A program made the position numbers and the translations under genes. A stretch of 64,000 nucleotides of DNA from CAIYUC01 sp963682005 (GTDB lineage Bacteria; Bacteroidota; Bacteroidia; Bacteroidales; FEN-979), in contig OY820914.1 in the NCBI GenBank assembly GCA_963682005.1, forward strand, positions 310,001 to 374,000. The letters are read 5' to 3'. Position 1 is the stretch's first letter. Each line of letters opens with the position of its first letter. This document shows positions 9,062 through 18,237 of this stretch, piece by piece. The notes beneath the pieces were generated by a model that was not told where the DNA came from, did not search any database, and worked only from the letters and a program-made list of their open reading frames with translations.

Positions 9062-9165
9062 GTATTGCAGTCTGAAGTCAGATGTGACGGGATGGATTTC
9101 CGGGAATGAATAATAAAACTCCTTCGCAGAGCAGCGAGGAATCAGATTGGTTAATTATTTCTTAC

Positions 9166-9241
9166 TCGTCGCAAGCGACGGGGTATTTTCCCGAACACCT
9201 CAACCCCGTCCCCTCAAGGATCCCCGCTGACGCGGGGATCC
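9166..9241. repeat. Compound intergenic palindromes
   Basis: Between two convergent genes lie two perfect small palindromes: CGTCGC/GCGACG at 9167-9180 and GGATCCCCGC/GCGGGGATCC at 9218-9241 (4-base loop). The second resembles palindromic cores at 31567-31584 and 45297-45314. The rest of 9062-9277 shows nothing codable. They may form a bidirectional termination or repeat element. Confidence 0.6.
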
Positions 9242-9277
9242 AGAAAGGGTATAGGGATGATGTTAAATAAACAGTTT

Positions 9278-10501
9278 CTATTCAAACGATTTCAGGGAAA
9301 CCTTGATGATCTCCACTGCTTCGTGGACCTGGGCTTCAGTAATGACCAGTGGTGGTGCAAACCGGATGATATGATCGTGGGTGGGCTTTGCAAGCAGGCC
9401 ATTATCCCTCATCTTCAGGCATACATCCCATGCTGTTTTACCATTCATGGGTTTGATCACAGCTGCATTGAGGAGACCTTTTCCACGGACGAGCTCAACC
9501 ATCGGGGAGTTGATTTTTCTGAGTTCTTCCCTGAAGATCACACCCATGTTATAGGCATTTCCCGTAAGGTTCTCATCTTTTATAACGTTTAACGCAGCAA
9601 TGGCCACTTTACCGGCAATCGGATTTCCTCCGAATGTTGACCCATGCTCTCCCGGGTGTATCACCATCATCACTGCATCGTCAGCCAATACTGCAGAAAC
9701 CGGGTAAACGCCACCGGATAATGCTTTCCCGAGGATAAGAACATCCGGCTTGATATTTTCCCAGTTACATGCGAGCAGTTTACCTGTCCTTGCAATACCT
9801 GTCTGTACCTCATCTGCAATAAAGAGCACATTCTTTGACTTGCAAAGGTCATACGCCTTCTTCAGATAGCCTTCGTCCGGAACAAAAACACCAGCCTCAC
9901 CCTGGATCGGTTCGACAAGGAATCCTGCGATATCAGGGTCTTCCAGGGCTTTTTCCAGCGCCGGGATATCATTGTAAGGTATTGTCACGAAACCCGGTGT
10001 AAAGGGTCCAAAATCCTTACGGGCAACCGGATCCGTTGACATGGAAATGACGGTAACCGTACGTCCATGAAAATTATTTTCACAACAAATGATCTTTGCT
10101 TTGTTCTCGGCAATTCCCTTTACCTTGTATGCCCATTTCCTTGTAAGTTTGATTGCTGTCTCGTCTCCTTCGGCACCGGTATTCATCGGCAACACCTTGT
10201 CATACCCGAAATACTCCGTTATAAATTTTTCATATGTCCCAAGGATGTCATTATAAAAAGCCCTCGAAGTGAGCTCCAGTGTACCAGCCTGCTCAATAAG
10301 GGCATTCACGATCTTTGGGTGACAATGGCCCTGGTTGACGGCAGAATAAGCAGATAAAAAATCATAATATCTCTTTCCTTCCACGTCCCACATGAACACA
10401 CCCTGGCCTTTAGCAAGCACAACGGGCAATGGATGATAATTGTGCGCACCGTACCTGTCTTCCAGGTCCATCGCTCTCTGTGAAGTCATCTTTTCTGTCA
10501 T
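9278..10501 (-). CDS. rocD: Ornithine--oxo-acid aminotransferase
   Basis: The 407-residue class III PLP aminotransferase converts ornithine and 2-oxoglutarate to glutamate semialdehyde and glutamate. The N-terminal GAHNYHPLPVVLAKGQG and FLSAYSAVNQGHCHP are hallmark ornithine aminotransferase sequences. PMNTGAEGDETAIKL binds the PLP phosphate, FIADEVQTGIARTG holds the cofactor Asp, and LILGKALSGG carries the Schiff-base Lys. Length is typical and no motif is missing. It lies 18 bases downstream of a T9SS protein gene on the same strand, with no terminator between them, an unusual pairing of a secreted protein with an amino acid enzyme. The enzyme is cytoplasmic and serves arginine/proline metabolism. 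Confidence 0.95.
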   Translation of the reverse strand: MTEKMTSQRAMDLEDRYGAHNYHPLPVVLAKGQGVFMWDVEGKRYYDFLSAYSAVNQGHCHPKIVNALIEQAGTLELTSRAFYNDILGTYEKFITEYFGYDKVLPMNTGAEGDETAIKLTRKWAYKVKGIAENKAKIICCENNFHGRTVTVISMSTDPVARKDFGPFTPGFVTIPYNDIPALEKALEDPDIAGFLVEPIQGEAGVFVPDEGYLKKAYDLCKSKNVLFIADEVQTGIARTGKLLACNWENIKPDVLILGKALSGGVYPVSAVLADDAVMMVIHPGEHGSTFGGNPIAGKVAIAALNVIKDENLTGNAYNMGVIFREELRKINSPMVELVRGKGLLNAAVIKPMNGKTAWDVCLKMRDNGLLAKPTHDHIIRFAPPLVITEAQVHEAVEIIKVSLKSFE

Positions 10502-10519
10502 AATAAATTCCTTTCTGTT

Positions 10520-11476
10520 TTATCGCTGTATAATGAACGACCCGGTATTGATCGTATTTTTTCCGTCTGTCAGTTTATAATAATAGGTCCCTGAAGGTAA
10601 TGCAGAAACCGATATAGTGCTTTTCATTTGTGTAAGGCTGAATTTGTTCAGTATTTTTCCCTGTACCGAATAAACATTAAAGGATGCATGTTTCACTTTC
10701 TGGCTGAGTTCAATGGTGAGTTTCTCTGCAGCTGGATCAGGATATGTACTGACATTCACTTCCGGCATCAGGAACTGTTCAATGCCCGCCGGGTTTTCAA
10801 TTGCCAGGTCATCGATGTACATAGTGGTTTCCGGCTGACCTACCCCGCCCGTAAGATTTGTTATACTAAAACCTGCACTGGAAACACAAAGAACGGACAT
10901 TGAATCAACCGGAGTTACTACACCTGGTCTTTTATTAATTTTAATGTCAAATTGCGTCCATGCAGTTACCGGAGTTTTGATAACTGTATCTCCATATGCA
11001 ATTGTATCTCTTACGTGTGATGTTGGATTTAGGCCTGTTAAAGCCAATAGCATTTTACATGAATCACTGCCAACAGGGGAAAACTTATACCATCCTTTAA
11101 ACCTTAGGGGATCACAAACCGCGAACGGACATGGTTTCCCGATCCGGATAGTTCCCAGGGCAATCAGGAGTTTTGTGGTTCCTAACATCCCCGGGATAAA
11201 ATAATTCAAGCCGGGGTAAATCTTTGATACCAGTCTTGCTGCATAAGTTCCACTATGTGCATCGGTTGTTTTATAAACCGTTATCGGGCCTACATTCTGG
11301 GGTATTGCAGCCAGTTCGTTCAGGGTTGAAAAATATCCGCCACCCGGAACATCATAATCGGAATTAATTCCCGGGGCGGTTGTCCAGGATTCCAAATCGC
11401 CATTGGGCAGTAAAGTTTGACCATAAGTGATGCTAACAAGAAGCATCAATGTCATAATGCATAAACTTCGTTTCAT
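10520..11476 (-). CDS. Secreted T9SS-sorted protein with PCMD-like N-terminal domain
   Basis: This 318-residue protein has a signal peptide (residues 1-19, ITYGQ). The opening LLPNGDLESWT..., the FKGWYKF segment and the DDLAIEN strand suggest a PCMD/carbohydrate-binding-like jelly roll, as in many Bacteroidota secreted proteins. Residues about 235-318 (VNVSTYPDPAAEKLTIEL.., LPSGTYYYKLTDG, ending GSFIIQR) form a T9SS type A sorting domain. The protein is expected on the cell surface or secreted. It sits 25 bases downstream of a TonB receptor gene and 18 bases upstream of rocD. The ligand is unknown. Confidence 0.75.
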   Translation of the reverse strand: MKRSLCIMTLMLLVSITYGQTLLPNGDLESWTTAPGINSDYDVPGGGYFSTLNELAAIPQNVGPITVYKTTDAHSGTYAARLVSKIYPGLNYFIPGMLGTTKLLIALGTIRIGKPCPFAVCDPLRFKGWYKFSPVGSDSCKMLLALTGLNPTSHVRDTIAYGDTVIKTPVTAWTQFDIKINKRPGVVTPVDSMSVLCVSSAGFSITNLTGGVGQPETTMYIDDLAIENPAGIEQFLMPEVNVSTYPDPAAEKLTIELSQKVKHASFNVYSVQGKILNKFSLTQMKSTISVSALPSGTYYYKLTDGKNTINTGSFIIQR

Positions 11477-11501
11477 TTTTCTTGAATTAATGGTTACCTA
11501 T

Positions 11502-13907
11502 TTAAATCTTATATATAACCTGCAATGAAGCAAGCCGCGGTGATTCCATGGTTAATGGCCGTAATGAGTATTCAAGATTAAAGATATTATTGACAATGAC
11601 CGAGAATTTGAAATCCTTTAAAAGATAACTGATGCGGTAATCACAAACAGTTGATCCCGTTGCATGATCTTTCCTGTACTTTGTGATCCCTGTTTTAAAG
11701 AAACCCTGCCGGTCGTAATCATAGAAAAATTTATCGATATTCTTCATATAGCTGTAATACCTTACGCTGAAACCCGTTGAAATCCGCTTGTAGGTTAACT
11801 GGACATCCACTTTCACCAGGTTCTGGATCCTGTATTTCAGGATTAAATTGGATGTATCAGAGGACGCCTTTATATAGGTGTTGTAATCATTCGGATTTTT
11901 GGTAGAATAAAACTGAAAATCAGGATCGGTAGTTTGGGGAACAGCGTAGGTATAGCCCAACAACGCAGAAAGGTTCAGATTCTTTGCGATATCTCCTTCT
12001 CCCGTTAGTGTCAGGTCGGTACCATAGATCCTTGCAGAACCGGTATTAAAGAATTTGAATCCTGCATTATTGGCCCAATTCTGACTTTTACCCCAAAGTC
12101 CGAAATTGAATTCTACATAATTGTCATAATCCTCAACGAATCCGGCAATGTCGGCAATACCAACAAAATTACCGAATTTAAATACCTGTTTAAAGCCGAG
12201 TTCTCCGTTCAGACACGTTTCAGATTTTAACTCAGGGTTTGGATAAAAGCCGAATTGCCCCGAACCGGTTGTGATATATCGTTCTCCAATGCTGGGAAAG
12301 CGATACCCCTGCCCAAGCGATGCCCTGAAGAAACTGGCTTTTGCAACCTGGAGGTTTGCTCCAGCCCTGAAAATCGGCTTGCTCTCATAAAAATCGGCAA
12401 CATTGTAATATTCCCATCGTGCACCGAAAAGGATGTTGAGCCGCTTAAAGAATTTCTTTTCGAACTGCGCATATACAGCAAAGTTCTCCGAAGCGTATTT
12501 TCCTTCCGCCCCTGTGTTTGTGGTGCTGTCAGCGGCAAGAACCCCACTGAACACCTGGCCATGAGACCATACATAAGAATTCATCACACCCATTACCAGG
12601 ATAAAATTTTCAAGTTTCTTAAACCGTTTCTGGAACTGGTACTCATTATAGAGCGTTGATGAAAAAGAATTCTGGTTGTTGGTGGCATTTGAATTGCCAT
12701 AATAATACCTGTTTTTGAATGAATGAGTTGCTCCTTTCCTGCCAAAATACTGGATGAAAGGGTCGAGGTAAAATGAAACTGCCTTGAAATTCGTAATAGC
12801 TGACGGATATGGACGGAAAATGTTCGTATCTGCATCATACCAGAAAAACGTTTCCGCATTTTTCTCGTACATGAAATTCCCGTTCAGGCCATAGCTCAGT
12901 CCCTGGACATTTTTAGACCGGACACGTGTGTTGAAATTGAATTTGAAACGCTGGTCATAAGTACCTGTGTTCACTATACTATCCGGCAATTTTGCGATTT
13001 CAGGAACCGGACCGATGTAACCCTGGTCATTGAAATAAACGGCTCCGAAACACAAGTCTACATTTTCAATTTTCTGTGAACGGGAAATGTTTACCCCATA
13101 CTGAAGCGGGTTTGTACCCGACCATGGAGTGTCATATTTCCGGGAAGGCTTATCATACATTCCAGCAAAGACAGTGATCTTGGTGGAAGTCTCCTCCTTG
13201 GGCCAGGCCGTCCTTATGTTGACAGCACCGTTCAGGGCTGAAGATCCGTAAAGTACAGAGGAAGCGCCTTTGATGACTTCGATCTGGTCAATATCATCTA
13301 CCGGAAGAAATGGCCAAACAGGTCTGCCTGCATCGCCTTTAAGCAAGGGTATCCCGTCGACCATAACCATGACCCTGCTACCGAGGCCTGAACTGAAGCC
13401 GCTGCCAGCCCTTATCTGGGGCTCATTATCGACCACTGCAACACCGGGAACCTGTTCGATGGCCTGATCTGCCGTTTGGAGGTTCGCATTCTGCAGCAGC
13501 GAAGGCTTTAGAACCTCAATCGAAGATATTGACTCCTGGATCCGCTGGGCATATTTCGATGCGGAAACAACAACCGTGTTAAGTTCTTTGGAAGTGCTTT
13601 TCAGTGAAACATCAATGCTCCGGGTACTATTGCTTTCGATAGTAATCGATTTTTCAAGCTTCTCGTAACCAATGGAAGAGAAAACCAGCACATACATACC
13701 ATATGGTAAATCGAGCCGGTAAATTCCGTTGCTATCGGTAAACGTACCTATTTCGTGGTCTTTAATTCCAATATTTACATAGGGAAGCGGTTCCTCGGTC
13801 TTCTCATCAGTAACTTTTCCTTTTAAAACTGCATGCTGGGCCAGTACCGGAACTGCTATCCATATTAACAGCCACAATAATATTGATCTTCTGACATTTA
13901 GATGCAT
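11502..13907 (-). CDS. TonB-dependent receptor (siderophore/cobalamin-type plug)
   Basis: This is an 801-residue outer-membrane receptor. I chose the ATG at 13907, not the upstream TTG at 13931, because a purine-rich AAAGGAGAGG motif precedes the ATG at Shine-Dalgarno distance and the signal peptide (RRSILLWLLIWIAVPVLAQ) then sits at the N-terminus. A CarboxypepD_reg-like domain follows (LKGKVTDEKTEEPLPYVNIGI), then a plug with VSASKYAQRIQES, EQVPGVAVVDNEPQIRAGSG and VMVDGIPLLKGDAGRP, and a barrel ending YSLRPLTMESPRLASLQVIYKI. The short TonB-box-like VVVSASK region resembles BtuB/FepA-like receptors more than SusC. No SusD is nearby. Confidence 0.9.
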   Translation of the reverse strand: MHLNVRRSILLWLLIWIAVPVLAQHAVLKGKVTDEKTEEPLPYVNIGIKDHEIGTFTDSNGIYRLDLPYGMYVLVFSSIGYEKLEKSITIESNSTRSIDVSLKSTSKELNTVVVSASKYAQRIQESISSIEVLKPSLLQNANLQTADQAIEQVPGVAVVDNEPQIRAGSGFSSGLGSRVMVMVDGIPLLKGDAGRPVWPFLPVDDIDQIEVIKGASSVLYGSSALNGAVNIRTAWPKEETSTKITVFAGMYDKPSRKYDTPWSGTNPLQYGVNISRSQKIENVDLCFGAVYFNDQGYIGPVPEIAKLPDSIVNTGTYDQRFKFNFNTRVRSKNVQGLSYGLNGNFMYEKNAETFFWYDADTNIFRPYPSAITNFKAVSFYLDPFIQYFGRKGATHSFKNRYYYGNSNATNNQNSFSSTLYNEYQFQKRFKKLENFILVMGVMNSYVWSHGQVFSGVLAADSTTNTGAEGKYASENFAVYAQFEKKFFKRLNILFGARWEYYNVADFYESKPIFRAGANLQVAKASFFRASLGQGYRFPSIGERYITTGSGQFGFYPNPELKSETCLNGELGFKQVFKFGNFVGIADIAGFVEDYDNYVEFNFGLWGKSQNWANNAGFKFFNTGSARIYGTDLTLTGEGDIAKNLNLSALLGYTYAVPQTTDPDFQFYSTKNPNDYNTYIKASSDTSNLILKYRIQNLVKVDVQLTYKRISTGFSVRYYSYMKNIDKFFYDYDRQGFFKTGITKYRKDHATGSTVCDYRISYLLKDFKFSVIVNNIFNLEYSLRPLTMESPRLASLQVIYKI

Positions 13908-13948
13908 TTCAAAAACCTCTCCTTTCCGCAAAAATAAGAAATAAATTT

Positions 13949-15856
13949 TTACTCCTTCTCATTAAGTTTTGAAACAGCGCCAGATTTATGAACTAACGAT
14001 CTGTATTTCAAGGATGGGGACAGCAATAACTCTCCGAGGCCCAGCCGGGACCATATCTCATCTACCTTTCGTATCGTTTCATCATTCATGATGATCACAT
14101 TGGGCCAGTTCCGACTGAAATCATCCAGCTCATTGCTTTTACCCGTACCATCGATAAACAGGCCGGGATAAGTGCCATTTACGGTCTCAATATAGTAGCA
14201 ATCCCTCATCGGGTCAATATTGTTACAGGAAAGCCAGACAACTTCCGCTATATCAGATATGTCTGTATCATCATCCACGAAAAGTATGAATTTCACCCCT
14301 TGTATCCAGTCATTTTCAACAGCAATCCGGCTTATCTGCCTGATATGTTCCTTCCTTGATTTTTTTACGGAAATTATGAGAACAGAAATACCTGTATCCG
14401 GGAGTGAATCATTGATCCGGATGATCTCCTTGAATTCGGACCGTAAACTGGTTTTGTTGATGGTGTACTTATCCCCGGGAATTTTTTCCGGTTTGTCATC
14501 CGGCAGGATAGCCGTAGCATCAATCCCCATCTTACTCCCATAGGCATAGCTTCTGCTCGAGTGGTCAAGGATATCAACAGGGCCTTTGAGAAAGTGGATA
14601 TCCTGCAAGGGATCGACAGATGCGGAAACGATCTTTGCTATATCAGTGTAGTTGTGAACATCAACATCCTTGTTTACGATGAACAAGACTTTATTGAACA
14701 TCATCTGTCCTGCACCCCACAGGGAACTCATTACTTTTACGCTATGCCCGGGATAAGCTTTTTCAATGCTGACAAGGGCCAGGTTGTGGAATACCCCTTC
14801 GGGAGGCATATCCATGTCCGATAATTCAGGAAGGACAGCCATTTTTATCGGGGCAAGAAAAATTCTTTCGGTGGCTTTGCCCATCCAGGCATCCTCCATA
14901 GGGGGAATTCCAACAATGGTTGCCGGGTAGATCGCATTTCGCCGGTGGGTTAAGCAGGTTATGTGAAACTTCGGGAATAAACCCGGCAGTGAATAAAACC
15001 CCGTATGATCCCCAAACGGCCCTTCGAGGACCAGCTCCTCATTCGGATCAACATATCCTTCCATAACAAAATCAACATCCCCCGGAACGGCAAGATCGTT
15101 TGTGATGCATTTTACCAGCTCAACCCTTTTCCCCCTAAGGAACCCTGCAAACAGGTATTCATCGATATTCTCAGGAAGCGGGGCTGAAGCCGCATAGGTA
15201 TAAACCGGGTCACCGCCAAGTGTAACCGTAACCGGCATTTTACGGCCGAGTGCCTTGTACTTGGAATAATGATGCGCCGAACCTTTATGCATATGCCAGT
15301 GCATACCGGTAACATCAGGTCCGAACACCTGCATCCTGTACATTCCCACATTGCGGATGCCGGTTTCCGGGTCACTGGTATGAACAACCGGCAGTGTGAT
15401 GAAAGGTCCTCCATCATCAGGCCAGCACGTCAACACCGGGATCCGGCCAAGGTCGGGCATTTTCATGATCACCTCCTGGCATTCTCCGCGTCCTCTTCTC
15501 ATTCGGGGCATCCAGGAAGAAAATTCCTTCAGGACGGGTATTGCACTGATCTTACCGAGGAAACTTCCCCGGGCATTCATTAATTTGCCAAGGATCCGGT
15601 TAATCTTTGAACCAACTTCATCAAGACCATTTAGTCCAAGTGCAAGCGACATCCTCTTTTCTGATGCGAATGCATTGATGAGCACAGGAAAATCAGTCCC
15701 GGTATTTTCAAACAACAAGGCTTTGCCGTTGTTCTTTACTACACGGTCAGTGATCTCGCTGATCTCAAGCTTCGGGGAAACAGGCTCCCTGATCCTTACC
15801 AATTCTCCGGATAATTCCAGTGCTTCAACAAATCCGGAAAGGTTTTTATAGGCCAT
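13949..15856 (-). CDS. UbiD family decarboxylase
   Basis: The 635-residue cytoplasmic protein is homologous to UbiD, the prenylated-FMN-dependent (de)carboxylases. The N-terminus ELVRIREPVSPKLEISEITDRV, the block PVLTCWPDDGGPFITLPVV, then MYRMQVFGPDVTGMHWH and GPFGDHTGFYS are typical; the conserved Glu and Asp of the active site lie in the EGPFGDHTG region. It is longer than E. coli UbiD (about 500 residues), as in many Bacteroidota members. Roles in menaquinone biosynthesis or aromatic acid decarboxylation are both possible; no ubiX-like flavin prenyltransferase is in the window. It is upstream of and co-directional with a TonB receptor (41-base gap). Confidence 0.87.
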   Translation of the reverse strand: MAYKNLSGFVEALELSGELVRIREPVSPKLEISEITDRVVKNNGKALLFENTGTDFPVLINAFASEKRMSLALGLNGLDEVGSKINRILGKLMNARGSFLGKISAIPVLKEFSSWMPRMRRGRGECQEVIMKMPDLGRIPVLTCWPDDGGPFITLPVVHTSDPETGIRNVGMYRMQVFGPDVTGMHWHMHKGSAHHYSKYKALGRKMPVTVTLGGDPVYTYAASAPLPENIDEYLFAGFLRGKRVELVKCITNDLAVPGDVDFVMEGYVDPNEELVLEGPFGDHTGFYSLPGLFPKFHITCLTHRRNAIYPATIVGIPPMEDAWMGKATERIFLAPIKMAVLPELSDMDMPPEGVFHNLALVSIEKAYPGHSVKVMSSLWGAGQMMFNKVLFIVNKDVDVHNYTDIAKIVSASVDPLQDIHFLKGPVDILDHSSRSYAYGSKMGIDATAILPDDKPEKIPGDKYTINKTSLRSEFKEIIRINDSLPDTGISVLIISVKKSRKEHIRQISRIAVENDWIQGVKFILFVDDDTDISDIAEVVWLSCNNIDPMRDCYYIETVNGTYPGLFIDGTGKSNELDDFSRNWPNVIIMNDETIRKVDEIWSRLGLGELLLSPSLKYRSLVHKSGAVSKLNEKE

Positions 15857-15970
15857 GAGCAGTTGGATCAGTTAGTTTCAACATCCAGGTAAGGAAAAGA
15901 AATAAATCCTATCTTCTTTAGTCACCCCCCGTTATTCCCGGCCCTTGGCGGACAGGGTATCCGGTTTCCA

Positions 15971-16387
15971 TTATTTCTTCGAATCAAAGTTTTTTGTTCC
16001 GAATTTTGAAGGAGATTTATCTGCATTGTATTTTGAGGGACATTTCAGCAGGAGGCTTGTCGCCATGAACTGTTCTCCCTTCATTGAGCCAACAACAACG
16101 ACTTTCTCCGATTTTTCAAAATCCTGCGGTTTCGTGTTGTTATAGATCACTTTCTTTTCCGTACCTTTTTCGTCAATGAGATAGAACGCAAACTGGTTGG
16201 CATTCTTTGTGGCGTCGTACTCGACCGGCACCTTCCGGTCAAGGGTTCCGATGATATGAAACTCCTTCCCCGGTTTTGCAGATGCTTCGGCAAAGTCGGA
16301 GTAGGTGCTGGAATCAGACAATGTTGTTATAACGACACCAACAGCAACAACAAGTACCAGGATAATTATTATGTGGATTGTTTTCAT
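15971..16387 (-). CDS. ccmE: Cytochrome c maturation heme chaperone CcmE, CxxxY type
   Basis: The 138-residue protein has one N-terminal transmembrane helix (residues 4-22) and a periplasmic OB-fold domain (GKEFHIIGTLD..., FYLIDEKG, VVVVGSMKGEQF). CcmE receives heme from CcmC and covalently holds it for transfer to apocytochrome c. In the classical protein the ligand is His in an HxxxY motif; here the matching segment is LLLKCPSKY, with Cys116 and Tyr120. This CxxxY form is known from some anaerobes and archaea. The start codon overlaps the stop of the 46-residue ccmD-like gene by 4 bases. It is the last gene of a ccmBCDE group. Confidence 0.88.
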   Translation of the reverse strand: MKTIHIIIILVLVVAVGVVITTLSDSSTYSDFAEASAKPGKEFHIIGTLDRKVPVEYDATKNANQFAFYLIDEKGTEKKVIYNNTKPQDFEKSEKVVVVGSMKGEQFMATSLLLKCPSKYNADKSPSKFGTKNFDSKK

Positions 16388-16524
16388 TCAGAATGTTCTT
16401 TCCCTTTTAATTGCTTTTCAATTTTCCTGATCTTGCGGTCAAGCACGAACAGGTAAAGATAAATCCCGGCCATGATAACGGCAAGAACGATAATAACGAT
16501 CAGAATTTTATGGTAGTTTGTCAT
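16384..16524 (-). CDS. ccmD: CcmD-like small membrane protein
   Basis: This 46-residue gene begins MTNYHKILIVIIVLAVIMAG: a short N-terminus, one transmembrane helix (residues 7-28) and the charged cytoplasmic tail FVLDRKIRKIEKQLKGKEHSE. This is the pattern of the CcmD family, which binds CcmC-CcmE and helps release heme-loaded CcmE. Its TGA stop overlaps the ccmE ATG (ATGA), so the two are translationally coupled. Its position between ccmC and ccmE is the conserved one. Identification rests on size, topology, tail and position, because the family is poorly conserved in sequence. Confidence 0.85.
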   Translation of the reverse strand: MTNYHKILIVIIVLAVIMAGIYLYLFVLDRKIRKIEKQLKGKEHSE

Positions 16525-16540
16525 GTTGAATTTTTTAAAT

Positions 16541-16575
16541 GAAAAGTGAAGAGTGAAAAGTGAAGAGTGATGGTT
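16541..16575. repeat. Heptamer tandem array between ccmC and ccmD
   Basis: Units read GAAAAGT, GAAGAGT, GAAAAGT, GAAGAGT, then the divergent GATGGTT; the 14-base dimer is repeated exactly. It lies in the 64-base gap between the ccmC stop and the ccmD start, so it would be in the polycistronic RNA. Confidence 0.8.
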
Positions 16576-16588
16576 ACCGGTTTATATA

Positions 16589-17287
16589 TCAATGATGTTC
16601 TAATTTTGAGATGATATTCCGGAGTCTCACGCGCAGGCTCCAGATCCAGATTCCGAGGAGGATCCAGCCGATCATAGCAGGATAAAACACGACCCGCATT
16701 GCAGGATCAAGCTGCATGGGCAAAACCGGATTACCGTTCCCTTTGCCTGCAGGATGAATCGATTGCTGCAGACGGGGCATAACCATCAGGAAAACGATCA
16801 GGAGGACGAAGGCGAAGATATTGTATACCGCTGAGACCTTTGCCTTTTTGCGCGGATCTTCAATCGAGCCTCTCAGTACAAGGTAAGCCATGTAAATAAA
16901 TATGCTGACAGCCGCTCCATCCAGTTTCGGGTCACGCACCCAATAGCTGCCCCATGTCGCTTTTGCCCAGATCATGCCTGTTATGATTCCGAGGAATCCA
17001 AAAAGCAAGCCGGTATTTACGGCTTCAATTGTCTTTGCGTCGTATTTCTCATCGAATCCCCTCAGATATCTAAGGCTGTAAGCGAAGGACATGGTGAACA
17101 ATATCAGCATTGTAAACCACATCCCAACGTGGAAAAACAGGTTTCGTATTGTATTGGCTAACAACGCGCCCTGGTCTCCCATATCGGGCAAAGGAACCAG
17201 AAAACCATACGTTACTGCATAGATAAGAAATATACCCGACACTATTTTCCACCAGTATTCTTTCAGAAAATCTTTCAATCTAATCAA
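16589..17287 (-). CDS. ccmC: Cytochrome c maturation heme-handling protein CcmC (CcsA/CcmC family)
   Basis: The 232-residue polytopic membrane protein has about six transmembrane helices. The periplasmic tryptophan-rich WWD motif is present as KATWGSYWVRDPKLD near residue 110, flanked by His residues (FFHVGMWF near residue 52; SIHPAG near residue 176) that would be the heme ligands. CcmC presents heme to CcmE. It lies between ccmB and ccmD on the same strand, 81 bases after the ccmB stop. No ccmA, ccmF or ccmH is found in the window. Confidence 0.92.
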   Translation of the reverse strand: MIRLKDFLKEYWWKIVSGIFLIYAVTYGFLVPLPDMGDQGALLANTIRNLFFHVGMWFTMLILFTMSFAYSLRYLRGFDEKYDAKTIEAVNTGLLFGFLGIITGMIWAKATWGSYWVRDPKLDGAAVSIFIYMAYLVLRGSIEDPRKKAKVSAVYNIFAFVLLIVFLMVMPRLQQSIHPAGKGNGNPVLPMQLDPAMRVVFYPAMIGWILLGIWIWSLRVRLRNIISKLEHH

Positions 17288-17368
17288 ATATTAAACGTGT
17301 AAATATGACCACACCCTATGGTGCACATACAAAATCCGACAATTACATGTCAAACTTTGTATGAAAAA

Positions 17369-18028
17369 TTAATCCGTCCAAATATACGGAAATAAAATAT
17401 ATGCCAGGATAACGACCGTCAGATTGATGGTAATCAGTATGATGAGAAAGCTGAGGTTGCCTGACCAATCTGTGGTGGCGAGGGCATTTTTTGAAACTTT
17501 CATCAGGGTGCCAAGCAATGGAAGAACGATCGGGAAGCTGAGGATTGCCATTAAGGAAAAATTATTGCCGGCGCGGGAAGCAATAGCCGCAATCATGGTA
17601 AGGATCGATGCCAGTCCCACGCTTCCAAGAACCAGGGTGATCAGGAACAACGGGATATTCACGACCAGGTTTCCCATCAGCAGGAGAAACAATCCGAATG
17701 AAAGCAATGAGAGGATGACCATCAGAACAAGATTGTAGATCACCTTAGAAAGGAGTATCCCCTGCGGGCTTGCTATCGTATAATAATAGAGATGCCGGGC
17801 CGGGCTTTCCTGGACAAAACTCTTGGAAATCCCGTTGACTGCAACGAAAAGAAGGATAATCCAGAACAAAGAATTCCAGGTTTCCGGGTCGATGATCCGG
17901 TCGAAAGCAAGGTACGTCACAAAAATCGTTGAAACGAGATATAACAGGATCCCATTGATCACATACTTCTGCTTTAGCTCAAGCCGAACTTCTTTATCGA
18001 TGAGGTATTTTATCTCTTTTCCAAGCAT
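17369..18028 (-). CDS. ccmB: Heme exporter protein B
   Basis: The 219-residue integral membrane protein has six predicted helices. It opens with KEIKYLIDKEVRLELKQKY and has IASPQGILLSKVIYNLV, both typical of CcmB, the permease subunit that works with the CcmA ATPase in holo-CcmE release. It is first in the ccmB-C-D-E group. The ATPase partner CcmA is not encoded next to it. The two ABC ATPases elsewhere in the window are clearly EttA and LptB. The spacing to ccmC (81 bases) shows no terminator. Confidence 0.9.
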   Translation of the reverse strand: MLGKEIKYLIDKEVRLELKQKYVINGILLYLVSTIFVTYLAFDRIIDPETWNSLFWIILLFVAVNGISKSFVQESPARHLYYYTIASPQGILLSKVIYNLVLMVILSLLSFGLFLLLMGNLVVNIPLFLITLVLGSVGLASILTMIAAIASRAGNNFSLMAILSFPIVLPLLGTLMKVSKNALATTDWSGNLSFLIILITINLTVVILAYILFPYIWTD

Positions 18029-18104
18029 TGATCATCAGCCTTTCATACTGAATTCAAACCTTTTCCTCCTGGGGATGATAACGGTTTTTCCACTGTCAAA
18101 AAAC

Positions 18105-18202
18105 AAACCACAAAGGGCGCGGAGGAGGCACGGAGGACACAAAGATAATTTTTGATCGATTCTTCGTGATGCCTTGCGTTGCCTCTGTATCCTTTGTGGT
18201 TT
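18105..18202. repeat. Intergenic inverted repeat upstream of ccmB
   Basis: A perfect 12-base inverted repeat (AAACCACAAAGG at 18105-18116 and CCTTTGTGGTTT at 18191-18202) encloses a G-rich GCGGAGG-type stretch and a partly complementary GCCTTGCG-type stretch, so the whole 98 bases can fold into a long imperfect hairpin. It separates ccmB from the first of the four tandem propeller genes. Confidence 0.7.
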
Positions 18203-18237
18203 AACAATATTTATCAATAAGGACTATCCTATCCTTT

